A DNA stretch of 64,000 nt from Apteryx mantelli (GCF_036417845.1 NC_089982.1:61331684-61395683), one strand, 5' to 3'. Positions 11,301-26,740 are shown, counted from the stretch's first letter. Program-made: numbers and translations. The notes: generated by a model not told the origin, from the sequence alone.

Positions 11301-14300
11301 GTCCTGTTTGGCTGCACTCCCATATTCCAATACGTACCAGTATTTCCCTTATGGGAACATTAGCCTGATTATTTAAACAGTTTTTTGCTAGTCTAGTCAA
11401 TACAGGATTCAAAGAAACCACAGCAAGATAACTGAGGTTGAGAAGTACCTTTTTAAAGGTACCATTGCTGTCTCCTGGGAAATACTAACTGTGCATCGGC
11501 ACAGTCACAGCGGGGCCTCTCGTCTCCAGCACCACCAGAGCTCTCCTGCCCAGGGGACAGCTGCCACTCACTCGAGCGCCGTGCAGCTCACCGAGGGGAG
11601 CACCCACACAGCCCAAGGGAGTACACACAGCACAGCACCCAGCCCAGGCGGAGAGCTGTGATCCCCAACATCGCTCCCATCTCAGCCTACGGCCAGCCAC
11701 AGGGCAAGGCAGAGCAGCAGGGGCACTTCAGGAACAGACAACTAGCAACACCCTGGCCAGAGAGCAGGCATAGGAGCATGGATGAACAACGTTAAAACCC
11801 CACCTGTGGTGGAACAAATGGCTTATATATGAAATTTTGAAATGCCACTTTTAGTAACAGCACTGTAACTCTTCCACAAGGCTTCTGATGCTCAGTCCCA
11901 GTACTTCCTGCTATGAACCATTTTTATTTACTGGCAGCTCTGCTACTCCCATTCATTGTCAGGTTTTTTCCAAAAGTAATTTCTAGGCAAAGAGAGGGCT
12001 CGCATTCCCTGCCAGAAGCCCAGCTGTATTTCCTCTGCTGCCTGCTCCACCGGCCTTTGTTCATTTGCTCTTCTGATCCTTCCCTGCTGCTTGTATAATT
12101 TTGCTACACATCATCTCAAAGCTCAGGAAGGGCCTAGGGACCTGTGGAAAGCATGCTCAGGAAGAGGAAGGCACAGGAATAAGCACCCACAGCTCTCTTT
12201 CATGCCAGTGTAGCAGGTAAAATCATTCTACCCCTCTCCCTTCCCATGAAAGCTCCCAGCACTGCCTCCTGCAACTCTGCTGCTGCTCCTGGCCACGAGT
12301 GCTCAGCTCCTGCAGGGCTGCACTTTCTTTTTGTTGTCTCAGGATCCTACTGATGACAGAGCCTTCTCAAACACTGCAATCACCTCCTAACCCTTTAAAA
12401 GTTTGACTCCAGTTAACTTGAGAAATGTTTTTCATATTCCCAAAAAGCAAAGCTTGCAGGAGGAGCTGGCCTAGCAACTGTGAACTGTGGAGATTAAATT
12501 GCTTTTGAAAAAGTAGACAAAAAAATTAAGGAGAACCAAAAGGTGCACCATTCCTGTGGCCTCACTCCTCTGGGTGTCAAATTCAGGTGCAATTTGACTG
12601 GTCAAGTTTAGACTTCAGAGGTATTTTCTTCTGATCTTACCATGACCATGGGAAATTTTGACCAAGATCCATTCTCTTTTTCTTTTTTTCGGGGGGGGGA
12701 GGGGGGACACAATGGGTACGGTTTTCTTTGCTTCGGCGAAGCTAAAGGAGAAGAGCATTTTAAAAGCAGATTTTGGCAAAACTTAGGAACACCCCCAAAT
12801 GGTCTGTGCAATGTAAGATAAGGAATTGCATATAATACTCTTAAATACTCATAACTCAATGAATTCGGAAATTTAAGATCAGTCTTTAAGACACTACTAA
12901 AACATCCTGACACCACACATTACGTTGAAATAAAGAGACTGTCTGCCAGAAAGATTATTTCAGAATAGCCTTGTGATGTCTCATTACAAACTTAAAAGCA
13001 CTGTTTAACTCAGGCTTAGCATGCTTTCCTAGAGCTCCTCAATATTTTCCTGAGGAGGATTCTAATCTTAGCAGAGCTGTCTTTTCTTTTTTCCTTCCCC
13101 TCCTCTGGTAACAATTGCCACCTGCTTACTCATTAATCATATCAATTCATAAGCCCTGCCCATAGTGGGCAAAAAGGAGAAGTGCAAGGGGGCAGGCTCA
13201 TTATCTGACAAAATTGTATCTATGTGCTTTTCCAGAATTTTTCTTTTTCCTTGGAGTTTGAACCAGGCTTAGAGGTCTCAGGTCTTGTCCCCTGCAAGTT
13301 TTCTACTTCCATCATGTTTGAAGTGAAAGGCTATCACATAAGTGCATGTGGGAACACACACCTCTCCAAAACAAAAGATGAAAGCTACTGTTTTAATGAA
13401 ATCAAGGGGGGGGGGAGTGAAGGTGGAGCGGAAAAACTTGCCAAGAGGTCAACAAAAGACAGCTTTGTGTAACTTATTTCACTCCAGAAATGCTAGGGCT
13501 AGCTAATGCATTACTGTGCAGTATTTTTAACACAGAAATTCAGCGTAATCAGGGCTTTGCTTGTATCAAGATAATGACAAGGGACTCAAAAGACAAAGAT
13601 AGGATTTAATAGTAGATGAGGCTTGGAAGGATGGAGGAAGGGAGAACAGGCAAGGAACAGGCCCTCCCTCAGAGGCAAGGGACTATCAAGGAAAAGGGAG
13701 ATGATTCACTGCATTTTAATTTTACACTTTGATCAGTCTAGACAAAAGCTTTTGATGAATGTTATAGGATCTATTGATCAGAGAGAGGTTCAGAGGAGCT
13801 AATATAATTGGAGGGTAGATAAAGCAGATTGCAATCTTTTGGTAAGGAAGCAAATTTTGGACAATTAGTGACTCCCATATGGAAATACGTTCAGAAGCAT
13901 GCGAGGCTCAAACTGATGAAAGCTAGAAATTTTAAAACTTAATAGATAAACAAGGATCAGCATCAAGGATGAACTGATATCATTACAGAACGATACAGAA
14001 ATTAGCAAGTGATAAAGCTGGGCAAATCATTATAAGATTTCTGCCAAAAAGCTGTTCGGATATTTCCACTTGAGCTGAATCCCAAGCAGGACAAACACAG
14101 AGTGAATGAGCACTACAGCGTTGGGCAGCATAGCATCAGCCCCCATACCACAGCTTATCCCTTCGCTTCTGGCTCCTGTAGGATCAGTCTTGCAAGTTTG
14201 AAATGCCAACACTTCCCCTGTGGTAGGAAGAATTACCCTGGCAGCTTGCTAGATGACAGCTTGCTATCTGTCAGTGACTGTTTGCAGTGAAATTTGATTT

Positions 14301-16632
14301 TGGTTGGACATTCCCCATATAGAGACCCTCCTGTGATGGCTGTTCTGTCCCAATATAGCTTTTTTTTTTTTTCTTTGAGAAGAGACAACTCTGCTTACTT
14401 CAAACTTTTGTTTCTACACATGCTGAGGACATAATGCAAAGTAGCTTGATTTTATCTAATTTGGTTGCTACTATCAAAAAAGCTAGGAAAAGTTTCAAAG
14501 TAGCCCAAAATTAATAGTGTAGAAGAAGCAGGGGCATGACATCAATTTGTTTCCATGCTGTTTATAGTGCAGAGAATTTGTTACCCCAGGAAGATCCTGC
14601 TGTGATTTTAGCAGCTGCCCAGCCAGAACATATGGGCAGCTGTGCTGATACAGATGCAGGACCCATCCAGCCTATATGCCAATGGCCAAAGAATAAGAAC
14701 AGCACAAGTTACATCTACACTGCTCAAGCACACACCCCTCCTCCAGAGCCTCCAAATACTTCCACCTCAGGGGATCTCCTGAGGTGAATATGCTTTGTTT
14801 ATTTAGCAACTGTCAACAGATCTCCCTTCCAAGTACAGTCTCTTCTAAAAATCAAACAAAAAGCAGTTTGATTAGACAGCCTTCTATTTTACTCTGCACA
14901 TGCATGTTGCATGTTCCCCTTACAATCACACGGTTGCTTCCATTTAAACTATACATGACTTTCCTGTGCCTGAAACATAGAATAATTTTATTTTCTAAAA
15001 CACGCATAAAAAGTGAGCAAGCCAAAAAGATGGAAGCAGCATCTATCTTTGGAGACAAAATGGGAGACTATCAGTGTTTCACTCTGACATGCTGACCCAA
15101 CCAGCAGTGGCTGATCAGCAATTCTGAAAATTTAGCCCTTATTTTGATGCTTATGCAAAAAACAACAATCTCAGTATAGGGCAACATGCCCTTGAAAATC
15201 TGGTCTTTAGCACTTCTGGAAGTGTTCATATTTGTTGCCATTGATTTTAAGGAAGGAATTACGGAAAGAGCTACTTTCCATAAGGCAATCCAAGATTAGT
15301 GTATAGAGAAGTAGCAGCCACACTCTGCCCACATGAACAATTAAAGCTTAATACTTATCTGATATTACAGAAAGCTATTGTTATTGGAAGCTAGACTGCA
15401 CCTTCAAAGGCAGAGGTTACCATAGTTGTTCAGGCTATTCACATCATGCCTGAATGTTGTAGTGGTTAGGAATATAACCTGCAAGCTAGCACAGATGAAG
15501 CAGATGTAAAGGATACACTGGACAGAGTAGCGCTCATGCATACAGTACACCCTGCATCTTAACTCTGCACAAGGTGAAATGAAGCTGGCTTCAGTCAGGA
15601 ATCTCATCTATCCATGATCAAGTAAATGGGAAGCCCTGCAAATGATTTCTAAGATGTGAAACAATGGAGCAGAGCAGCCATAAAGTTGGGCTTTGAGAAA
15701 ATGATATGCACTGAGAAAGCAAGCAAAGATGGAAGAGATACAGGGGCTGGAGGGGCCCCTTGAGATGTGTTCTAGAGAGGGAGGGTAGGCAAATTATTTT
15801 TTTAAAGACTAATTTTGGATGTTACCTTTAGATCTTGTTTGGAGACGCTCAATTTCTAAAGCTATCCCAGCTTGCCCAAAAAGCTGCTTTAAGTTACATC
15901 TGATCACTGCACTCATGCTCAGCCCCAAAAATGTAATGCAGCAAACAAGCTAAAAGACACACGCTTTGGGGAGATGGTTAAAGTCTGCCTTTCCCAATAC
16001 AACAGGATGCAGATTTTGCAGCATACATTCCTCCCCTACACGCTCTGCATAACCCTACAGGCTGAGCTGCGAGGGGAGATCCACCTGGCGACATCTGGGA
16101 TCTGGCACTGTGCTGCAGTTGCAGCACCCTGGCAGAGTATATGCAGTGCAGAGGCCCTGGCCACACTGAACACAGTCTGAACTCAGGCATGATAATGCAT
16201 CCACATAATCCTGGGAAATTCATGCTATTGGTATTGCCCAGCTGTAAAACAAGGATATGGATTAGTATCTAGCTAAATCACTGCTGCAAGTGCATAAATA
16301 TCTACAAAGCACTCTGAAGGCAGAAAAAGCTACATACATGTTAAGTGTTATTTATCTTCAATGAACTCTCATAAGCATTCCAGGAATCTCCCCATTGGGT
16401 GGATGCATGGATTGCATCTTGTCTCTTGAAGGATTTGTATAGCCATAAGAGTACTTTACAGCCTAGTTTTATACTCATGAGTTACATTTTACAGTTGGCA
16501 TGGTGGCTGTCTTTGAAGCACCAAGCAAAACCCAGACTGAGGAACTGGACAGCATGCTGGCTCTCAGCCTTAGAAATGGGTCAAGGCTCTCAGTATTGAC
16601 ATCAAAGGCTTAATCCTGCTGCCGAAATGGTT

Positions 16633-16645
16633 GGGGGGGGGGGGG
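16633..16645. repeat. G13 homopolymer
   Basis: Thirteen consecutive G followed by AGAGAGA. Simple repeat. Confidence 0.9.
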
Positions 16646-19600
16646 AGAGAAAAATCACACGATAAGCAGGCAATTGGATATCCTGCAACAGATCTAGAAA
16701 AGCAGCGATGTTACCTCTGCAATGCCGGCCCCAGTGAGAAAACATGGTAGAACTGCCTTGGCAAAGACGTGGGGTAAGCAGACAAGGACTGTGTGCAGAA
16801 AGGACAAGGCAGAACAGCCAATTTTGCACATCCTTTCCCCACCTGTGCTCCAAACAGTTCATACAAAAGGTCGTTCTACAGGATTTGGGATTAACTCAGC
16901 TTTACCTGCCCTGCTGGCCTCTGCTAGTACAATTTCCAGGAAGAGCAGCAGAGACAGCCCAGTGCATTTATAGCGTATGGGAGCAAAGGCTAACAAGGAG
17001 CACTAGACAGAAGGCATAGGGCAACTCAAGGCTTTATGAGGACACCTTGGTGCCAACTACTGGTTCCCTCAAACAGGAATAGTTTGTTTAGGGCAGTGAA
17101 TTCCCTAATTGGGAAGCAAAACCAACTCTCAAAGGCTCACTTTCTTAAGTGAGCTGTCTGCAGGGCCTAGAATGAACACTCAATGCTGACTGGTGCAGCA
17201 TTAGCCGCTGAAACACTACTGTCTTATTTTAAGGCTCTGCTCCAATTTCAGTCTGGAGATGTTCCTAGCAAAGGCAGAAAGCTGTGGAGGGGGAGGGGGT
17301 ACAGGGAAGGCAACAGCATAGTTTCCAGTCTCAGGAAGTAAGAGGGGAGGATCCTATGCAACAGGCAATCCAGGGTCAGGTTTAGGTCTGACAAAGCTGT
17401 TCCTACCATCTGATTGTGCCCCAGTAAAATTAGAGGTTCCTAATCCAAGTCTCAAATGTCATGAAAAAATTAGATGGAAGTGAACTACAAAGGCAAAATA
17501 GTCTTTTTGATGAAGCCTCAGAAGAATAATGAATTTAATCAGCAGACTTCTACACTGCCTTTCATAAACTGAGATGTACCAAGATGTTGAGCTGGAGGCC
17601 AAGTTATCTTTGTGACCTTCACCAGCAGAAAAATTTACAAAGAGCAATTTGGAGATTCGGAGGCCAAAAAAAAATTAACCCAGATCAGTGCTAGAGGATT
17701 ATTATGTGCTTTCTAAGACAGTGAGGTTGAAGCAGAAAAAGCAAGACAAAAGTTGTGTAAACAGCAGTGGCATGGTACAGCCATCATTTGAAGTGAAAGG
17801 AATTACTATTGATCTTCTCATTGGAGGAGTTATGACCACAATATATAAAAACATATGTGATATTTTGCACAAAACCAAACCCACTTATTCTACCCAGGAT
17901 CTAGAGGGTTGCTGGACAGCATTTAAGCGAACAAGAGCAAACTACAAATGACTGTATAGATCCTTGATAAGATACTTTCTCACCCAGTTCTGCAGTGAAC
18001 CTTGGAACTTTTAGCTTGGTACCAGAATGCAACCCTTTTCTCTCAATAGCATGCAATTAGGTAAATTACTTGTCATAGATAAAATTGCTCTTTGGAGAGA
18101 TATTACTTACAGTGAGATACCACAATCCATAAATGCAATAAAAATAAGGGAGGCTCACATACCAGGTAAATGGTAATGAGATTCTAAGAAGGCTCTTTTT
18201 TCTTGAGCACTCACTCTCTCCCACACACACACTCTTCTGGATTAAAGTAAATCTCTATTCCCTTTCCCTGCAGATTCAATTCATTTTAAGAGAAATCTTT
18301 ATCTCTGTAATGCAAATTGTTTGTGTTTGTTTATTCAGCTACAACACCTGTGTGCACCTGAAGGATCAACATGTGAAAACTGCACAGCTATAGGCAAGCT
18401 CCATACACCCATAGTGGTATACCTCCAAAACAGTGGTTTCACTTCCAAGACACTAGGCACCCACAAGTGCCAGCAGTCATAACTAGATCCAGATTTAAAG
18501 CACCAACAGTGGGTAGCCTGTTTGCAGGCTCTTTAACTTAGCCAAAGCAGCTATTCTAGCACAATGATCTATTTCTAGAAGTACCACCTCTCTAAACTCA
18601 ATGAATGCTTCATTTATAATTATTTTGAATAAAAAGTTATCATTAAGCAGAAGAAATAGGGAAGGCATTAACATGATACACACTGTCCTTGCCAAGCAAC
18701 CCCCTAAACATAATCAGGCAATGAAACTACAGTATCACTCCATGTTGTCTTGTATTCACCTTGAATACAGAGTGATTTACCCATACACACTGCAAGAAAA
18801 CCACTGGATGCTTGCAGGACTGAGGCCCACTGTTGGGACACTATCATCAGCCAGACCATGACTCAGACCTGTAACACTTTGGTGCCTCATTTCTGATATC
18901 CTAAAGCATCTCAATGAAACTAGATGCCAAAACATTGTGAATCTGCCCATTGCCTCTCTCCTTTCTATGATAAAGCCCCACTATCCATGCACAGACTGCA
19001 ATTCTAGGCCTCATTGCATCCCTGCAAGGCATCTATTTGTTCTGTGTTTTTCATTTGTAACCTCTCAGATATCACGTACGAACAAGAATTTCTGAGACAA
19101 GTAGTTGTTCCTTTATTACATATTCCTTTACTAAAAAGCAAGGTTTAAACATATTTAATGAAATTAAATCCATACTCATACAGATCTGAATGGTTAATAA
19201 TTACTTCATTATCCTGGCTGGGTTCTCTCCTTTCTTTAATAATATAAAAAAGCTACCAAACAGCAATGTAACAATAACAGCTGCAGTGTAAAGGAAATGA
19301 ACAATGATTTATGTTTTCCTCCTGCATAAATAGAAGTCTACTCCCTGAGCTGACCTCCTAGCAGCAGCCATTGTTAGGTTTGCTGTTCATTAGTATTTCC
19401 AGGCCTAGGCTGTACTAATAATCATATGGAACAATACTTACCAAGTAATACCAGGCAAGTGTATTTCATTGTGCTGAACAGGCAATATATTTTGCCCTAT
19501 GTGAAGCTGTGTTCATCTTGGCAGGCTTCTGTATTGATCTGATCACAGGTAGGTCCCATAACCATCATTCAAGCAAATATGTCTAGATCTACGACACAGC

Positions 19601-22600
19601 CTGGCTGCATCTTCAGCCATTCTGCCTTCTCAGCAACATCTGCTTCAAGACAGATTCAAGGATTGCCTCCTACCCTCTCCCACTTGCAGGGAGACCTTCA
19701 GGTCTGAGCCCCTTCGGGATGGATAGAGGGAAGGAAGGAGCCATGAGTCAAGCCTCCATTCTTCCAAGCTACTTGAAGTTGGTTAGAAACTAAGTTGATA
19801 CATCTCTGCTGACCTGGCCCAGGGAGTGAGTTCCTCCTGCTGTAATGCCCATTGCCTTCAACAGGCATTTTCTGGTGGGTCTCAACGGCATGCCAGACTG
19901 CCCTGACCAGCTGCAGGGCCACAGCCTCCACCACTCACAAAGCTTTCATTTCCCAGTACTTTGAGGACTGATATGACAAATCAAATTCCAATCAAATCAG
20001 TTCTGTTTATAAGACTATTGACCCATCAATTACATTGTAAACCAAAGCCTAACTTCTCAGGGGATAAAACTGCCTTTCAGAAAAGTAGCTACTACACTGG
20101 CCTGTAGGATACATTTCTTCTTTTACCTAGACCTTCAGTAAAAAGTCAGAAGATACCATGCTAACAATGCACCAAGTCTATATCCCTTGGAGAAAAAACT
20201 GGAACATCTAGGGTTAAGAGCAGCAGCAATCTTCTTTTTTTATTGCTCATTTTTAAAAAAAAAACTTTCCCACAACAGTCTTGAAGCACCCAGGCAACCA
20301 GAACAGCACTTGTATGACCCCTAGAGGTATCACAATTTAGGTGAGGAACCGTCTTTACATGGAGCTTTGCTGTGGAAGGCAGGACCTTATGAAGGACACA
20401 GGCCCTGGCTGGCCCCAGTCCTTTTTACAGTCCTTAACTATGGCAGCAATCCATTTTTCAGCCTCACAGACTGCTGAAGCTGCACAGCCAATGGAGCAGA
20501 GGCAATCACAGGTCAGACATGGGCACATGAGGCGGGAACTTGAGTCTGGTTTACTGCCAGTATCTCAGGAAACCACAGTCACAGTGTAAGGCTCTTAGCA
20601 CAACAAAACTCACTGGGTTGAAGCACTGCTGCGAATCACGCACAGGTTCAGCTGTGTTGTGCCATGCCCAACCCACTCCATTTTGAATCAGTGTTTAGAA
20701 AAAGCTCATTTTTTTACAGTACAAACAGAACCTCAGCAGGGTAGTAAGAACCATTTTCAAAAGCAGAATTAGAGCAGTGTAGCTGAGGGCAAGCTTCCAA
20801 TATCAAACACCAGACCCCTGCATTTGCATGACATTACTGGTTAAGAGTGCAAGGGGTAAGAGGCCATTTACTTCTTCCTTAATTGCGTGATGTTGGTGTT
20901 AAAGTTTAAGAAAAATTCCCATCCTTCAGCCACAAGGAAACATGATCATAACAGACTGTTTCACAACCACTGTTCTGTTGCTATCAGTTACACGACAAAC
21001 AGTAGATAAAAGCAATGCAAGTTTCACTCACCACAGATATATTATTGGCAGTCACCTAAACCATTATCATGCTGAACAAAATAGACAACCTATAGTACAA
21101 CACCTTTAAATACCATGAACCATGGTACCACTGAACCATGTCAGACCACCTATGAAGAAAGTGCATCTCAAGTTTCTTGTGGAAAAAGTAGGCAAGCTGG
21201 ACAGGATTTGAATACACATAGGTGCTAGAAGGAACTTAGAGTAATCAAGTAGCCCAGAGACAGGCAGCCTTCAAGACTGTACAAACAACATATCTCCATA
21301 CAATTGAGAGACACTAGACACTTATCTTTGGGAACTGAGCAGAGGGGGAAAGTAGGACTGGCTTACAGGCAGGGGGTGACAGTAGCTCCTCAGGGTCTCA
21401 CCTTTTCATCACAAGTGGTGCAGGCTTGGACACATCACTGACACCAGATGGCAACCTTGTCTTTAGCAGCCCCTTTTTGCTTCCACAGCTGGAAATTTGA
21501 CTGAGACAGTAATCCCTGCCCCAGAACAGGCCTGCTGTTGTGATACAGACCCTGGGCAAGAGCTGCATTTGAATTGCTGGCAGTCCACCCACAGTCACAG
21601 CCTGCCCCCTCCCCCAGTGAGTAGGATGCAAAAAAAGTAGCTGTACCACAGGGAGAAGGCACTCTAGTGAACAAACTCTCAAAGTTGCTGAATGAGGGCT
21701 GAGTAATTTTACAACCTTCACCTCATTATTCATCACTTTTGCCTTCTCCTTACTCTTAGTTTGCAAACCTCATATAGCACTATCTTGCAGCACAGATGCG
21801 TCTGCTGCCTTCCTCTACGCAGCTTCAGCTTTACAGAGGTCACACAATCACTTTCATCACCACTGAACACTGACTTCACGTCCTATACAAATGCTCTATC
21901 TGTGAAGGGCTTGTCTGGCCTCCGGAGACTACCCTGGATGATATTAACACTTATGTACCTTTATAGGTAGAGACCATTTTTGTTGTTACAAAGTGCCAAC
22001 AAGGCTCTGCTCTGCCACTGAAATGTAGTGAGCAGTTTGAGCTCTGGCTCTTTTATTCATTCTACATTTTAAATTCTAGCTGAATGTTAACAAAATATAA
22101 CTACTTATCTATGACACACTAACTACAGAGCCATGCAGATGTGTGCATTAGTTATAATACTGTTATTTGTCCACGTTATATTGATTTCATGATTTCCTGC
22201 TAGTATGTTAAACATAATAGAGAACTCAAATACATAAGAACAAAATGTTATTATACAATATTTAAAGACATTATACATTTATACAGTATTTAAACGTTAA
22301 CCAGATTTCTGTCATTGGTCATTCATAACAAGCAAGCACCCAATGAATTCTAATTTATTCACTTTATTCGCTGACATACTTTGCTTACAATTGTCAGGGT
22401 TAGGTTTAAGCAACTCTTACAAACCATACCAGTTTTTGCTCCATAGGAAACACTACTTCTCCCTTTGCCAGCTCTGTCATTGCATTTAGAATAACCAAAA
22501 CCAGAATATTCTTCAAACCCAACGAGAATGCCAATCTCTTCGAAATGAAGTGCAGTTCCCAGCAACTCCAAACACCACCAAAAACTCTTGCTCAGTAAAG

Positions 22601-24629
22601 AGTGGTAAAATAATGGTATAGAAGATGTTGCAAGTTCTCCCACAACAGATGTAAAAGCTTATTGCAAGTAGCTGTGTGAATGTCATTAGCCATACAACTT
22701 GGTAAAGAAGAGTGCTCAGAATAGCAGAGGAAGCAAACGGCAATACTGGCTCTCCAGAAGAGTTCTTAATTCTAAATGGGGTTATGTAGAAAGTAGTTCT
22801 AATCACATTTTAAATAAGTATTTCCAGGAACTAGAATGGACCCCCCCCTTCTATTTTAAAAATTTTTACTGCCATTTTTGTTTTGTGCTTTCTGGATATT
22901 CACTAGACTAACTTCTACTTTGAAGCAGGAGGGCTCAAAAAAAAAAAAAGAGAGTAGTACAGTTTTGTGCCAAAATATTGACTGCATCTGGAATTAAGCA
23001 CAGACCACATTCTCCATCCTGTTACACTCCCCATAAACTGACATCCCTCCTAAACAGTCATATTTGAATGAGTCCTGCCGTGAACATACCCCCTAGGTTG
23101 TCTTCTCAAAGACACAGGCTAAAACTACACCTGGAGACGCAGCATTGACATGGTCAGCAAAAAACATGGGACCCTGCATGATCAAAAACTCATATGACTT
23201 AGTTCCACACTAGCCTGCTGCTAGGTAGGTCACTGCACCCCAGGTATCCTGAAGACAGGCTGCATGACTTACCTTCAGGGCAGACAGACTTGAGGACACA
23301 TTGTGCTCCTGACAGCTCCACAGTTAGTTCAAAGGAGCACTACCACAATAAATGCTTTCATCTTATATCACTGTCCTCTGTCTGGATTATGTAGAGTGTG
23401 CAACGAAAGCAGTGCAGAATATAGCCCATATTCCTCCTCACTTGCAGCTCTGCAATGACTCAGTATGGGAGGGGAGAGGTGATCTCTCTGCCAAGAGATG
23501 GTACAGGAACAATCTGCCTGCCCATTCCTCAGCAAAAGCCTCTGCAGAAAACAGATCTCAAACAGTATTTGCAGCATCATTGTCCTCCTGAATAAAGACA
23601 CTCTGCTCCCTTCATGCTAAGCCTATACAGTTTCTCAGACAAGTAAATGAACAGTTATTTTTCTGTTACTCTAATCAGTCATTCATCATCTCTGAATTCA
23701 ATCTTCCTCAAAGAATACTGGATCTAAGCATGAGACATGCAAAGGGAAGGAGAAGAGACCAAGACAGATGAAATTAGATTAAAGCTTCCTGTCTCCACTC
23801 AGCACTAGAGATGTCATGCACAGTCTTGACTGCTAACACACTTGGTGGATTTAGAGCAGTTTTTTCCTTCCTGAAATAGCATTACAGCCAAATCTAATAC
23901 CTTGAAGGGTCACTTAAACCGCAACCCTTGTAGTTTAGGTAGAAACCACTGAGCTGGCTTTAAACTAGCCAGCCCTCATAATACCACTGGCAGTATGGCT
24001 GCAGTAGCATGGAGCTTGGGGCAGCCTTGTCTAAGACATAGCCATGCAGTACTCTGCTGTTTTTTCCCCTGCAATGCTCAAGCCCAGGGTTGGGAATCTG
24101 AGGGTTCTGGCATGACACTTCATAACCACAATTCAGGTGCCAATTCTACCTATGTCCATCATCTGCTGCTCACATTCTTTACTGGATCAAGCCTTTATGA
24201 ATTAAAAGCAGGAAAGAGTTTGTTGCAAGAGGACAATTCAACATATGAAAACAAAGGAAGAAAAAATGCCCGAGTGCCTAATAACCCAATGAAAAGAAGC
24301 CACCCAAAGAATAATTGAAAATAATAAGAAAAGCAAGTGTAGTTGTTAATAAAGTAGCTGTGAATAATTTTCAAACCTTATCATATTTTATAAAGGAAGA
24401 TAATTTTTTAGTGCTATCAGATCTTTACAGAAAACAGACTAGGAAAGTACAAAGTATGATTTCAACATCTTCAAGCAGCCAGGCAGAAACTTCTGAAGGG
24501 CACCAGCATGATAAAAAGCCCCATGATCCACCCCTAGTTACAATATTTACCCTTATACATGTGAAGTCCACAACTATATGCACATGTGCTGTAGCTTATT
24601 TTGAACAGAACAGAGCAGGCACAGTCTGA

Positions 24630-25110
24630 GTTTTAAGAACAGCCATTCTGAGTCAGACCAAAGGTCTTGCTAAATCTGGAACCTGTCTCCAATGGATGCT
24701 TGCTGAAGAGCACATGAGAAGACATGCAGTCATAATTCCTTAAAATACTCTTCCAGTTTCAACAGGGCTGTATTTAGTAGTATCCTTGATAGATTTTTTT
24801 GTTTCTTCCATTTTTTCTCCTGACTCTTTAAATCTATATAACCTTTTACCATTCACAAATACTGTTGCAAGGAATTCCTCTTTCTCACACATTGTACAGT
24901 CTCCCCCATAGTCATTCCCTGTATTTGATGCATCTGAGCCCTATAATGGAAGAAACAGGGAACAGTTATTTCTCTACTCTTTATGCCATCCACATAGACA
25001 TTGGACGAACATACCCTCACTCATCTGTTTTCCATTCTGAAGACTCATGTTCTGAATACCTTAACCTTATCTATAAATACTTCCTCCTCAGGCTTTTGAG
25101 ACTATTTTTT
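24630..25110 (-). mobile_element. old CR1-type LINE fragment, antisense
   Basis: The plus strand begins AGAACAGCCATTCTGAGTCAG, continues into GACCAAAGGTC, and then follows the course of the antisense 3' portion of sauropsid CR1 LINEs as I remember it. Later it has GCAAGGAATTCCTCTTTC (the part usually reading like a 'GCAAxGAGTTCCACAG' block), then CCTGTATTTGATGCATCTG, GTTTTCCATTCTGAAGACTC and AATACCTTAACC. Divergence is high, so it is an ancient insertion. The element's own sense strand is minus. Its exact ends and subfamily cannot be fixed by eye, and it carries no intact frame. Confidence 0.6.
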
Positions 25111-26740
25111 CCATCACAAAGAACAAATCAATTTCCTCAAACACACAATATAAACACTAAACCCTGAACTCCATGGCAAATGGGTGAGACCATTTTTCTG
25201 CACAGTGAAAACAAACAGCTTGTTTTCTAAAGGAACTATTCATTAAAGTTGCCCCAGTTGCCTGGGAACTGATAATATACAGGGAACACACTTGAGACTT
25301 TTTCCACATACTGAGTTTATTCTTGGCTAGCTACCCAGTTCATCTTTACATTGGAACCTGGACTTTAAAGCCTTGCATTATTTATGAGAATCCAGATAGG
25401 CTTACAGCTTTCACTATTCCATACAAAAGACTAAACCTGTCATTAAGAATTCAATGCATCGTTTACAGAATAGTAATCACAAATCCCTTTCTTCCAATAA
25501 GTCTGGATATAACAATGGCATCACTTTGCCATTTTGACTCCTCACTACCCTAAATTACAGCTTCACAGGTGTGCTCCCTATTAACTGTAACAATTATAAA
25601 AATGAGCTTTATCACATGAACTTTTGACTGGGATCCATTACAGTGTCATTCTGCCTCTCCCACTGCATCTAGAATATCATGGTTTCAAAGTTCAGGGTAC
25701 TTTGTAAAGGCAATTCATCTGCCCAGGGTACACCCAGGGTATTAGCTTCTCAGTTTACAACACGAGACATCTTCTAGAGCTCCTGAGTCTGAGAAGGTTA
25801 AGAGAAATTAACACACAGAAGAGATTGTGTTGGTGGTGTTGTCAGCAAAGCAAACATATTGGTGTACACAAGTACTAAAGGTACTGAGCAAGGAGTGTGT
25901 TCATTATGACGCTACTTTAATGGACCTGTAAGATCATGCTTTTGTGCTAGCTAATGCACACAGCAACCTCAAATTGTAAGCTGTCTGGAAGAATGTTAAG
26001 TATTAAAGAGAATGTAACAGTAGACAAGGGACACATGGGATGAGCATTGGTGAGGGTCAGTAAAATGAGCAGAGACAAATGTCACAGCTCCCTGCTTTAG
26101 CAGTCTCACAAGTAGGATTTAAAGACCTATCTTGCATAAATGGCCAGAGGAATGAGACATCAAGGAAGGGCAAGAGAAGCAGCATATTAAGAGACTGAAG
26201 AGCAAGAGAATGGAGAAGCCGCCTTGTGGCTTGGCGAGGAAGAAATCCTGGGAATCTGGATTACTGGAGCTGTGGTGGCAATGGGGTAATATTCAGCAGC
26301 AAGAAATGGTTAAGAGAAAAATCAAGGTAGCCATCATATTCAGTAAGCTGAATAGCATTAGAAGTGAAAGGCAGCAGATAGAGCCTATGAACTGATAGGA
26401 GCAATGATCAGAGAGCAGTAACAGAAAGATAAGTTAGGAAGACAAGCTAAGAAAGGAGGGGAAAAAAGAAGGCAGTGCCATGAAGGGATAATTTCCAGGG
26501 TCTGCCATGATCTCACTAATACCCCAGTTTTGTTCTGGCAGAGAGGAAGGGCTGGCCAACTTACAGCTTGCAGAGATGTTGTCCTCTGTTGCTACACTGC
26601 TGTAGCCTATAGAATCAATTTGTTTATCATTACAGAAGACAACGTACAAAGAACTCAAAAGCACCCATCACAGAGCTCCACAAAAACAAGCTAACCAAGT
26701 AGATTCATACTTACAAAAACAAGTGTGTTCAGATCTTCAG

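Larger units (their letters stand above)
2926..26740. other. intergenic DNA between RBM47 and CHRNA9
   Basis: About 24 kb lies between two converging genes. Apart from the repeats and transposon fragments listed separately I recognise no exon, RNA gene or promoter. Open frames here are short and occur on both strands at once, as expected by chance. Locally GC-richer patches (about 3000-3160, 9190-9480, 10430-10990, 11490-11760) account for the longest of them. Confidence 0.7.

Noticed and set aside
19698..19934. Minus-strand frame of 78 codons (MVEAVALQLVRAVWHAVE) considered as a second Harbinger or SANT-type fragment
   Set aside because: Only loose resemblance over a few residues; no ordered set of motifs as seen at 6540-6985.
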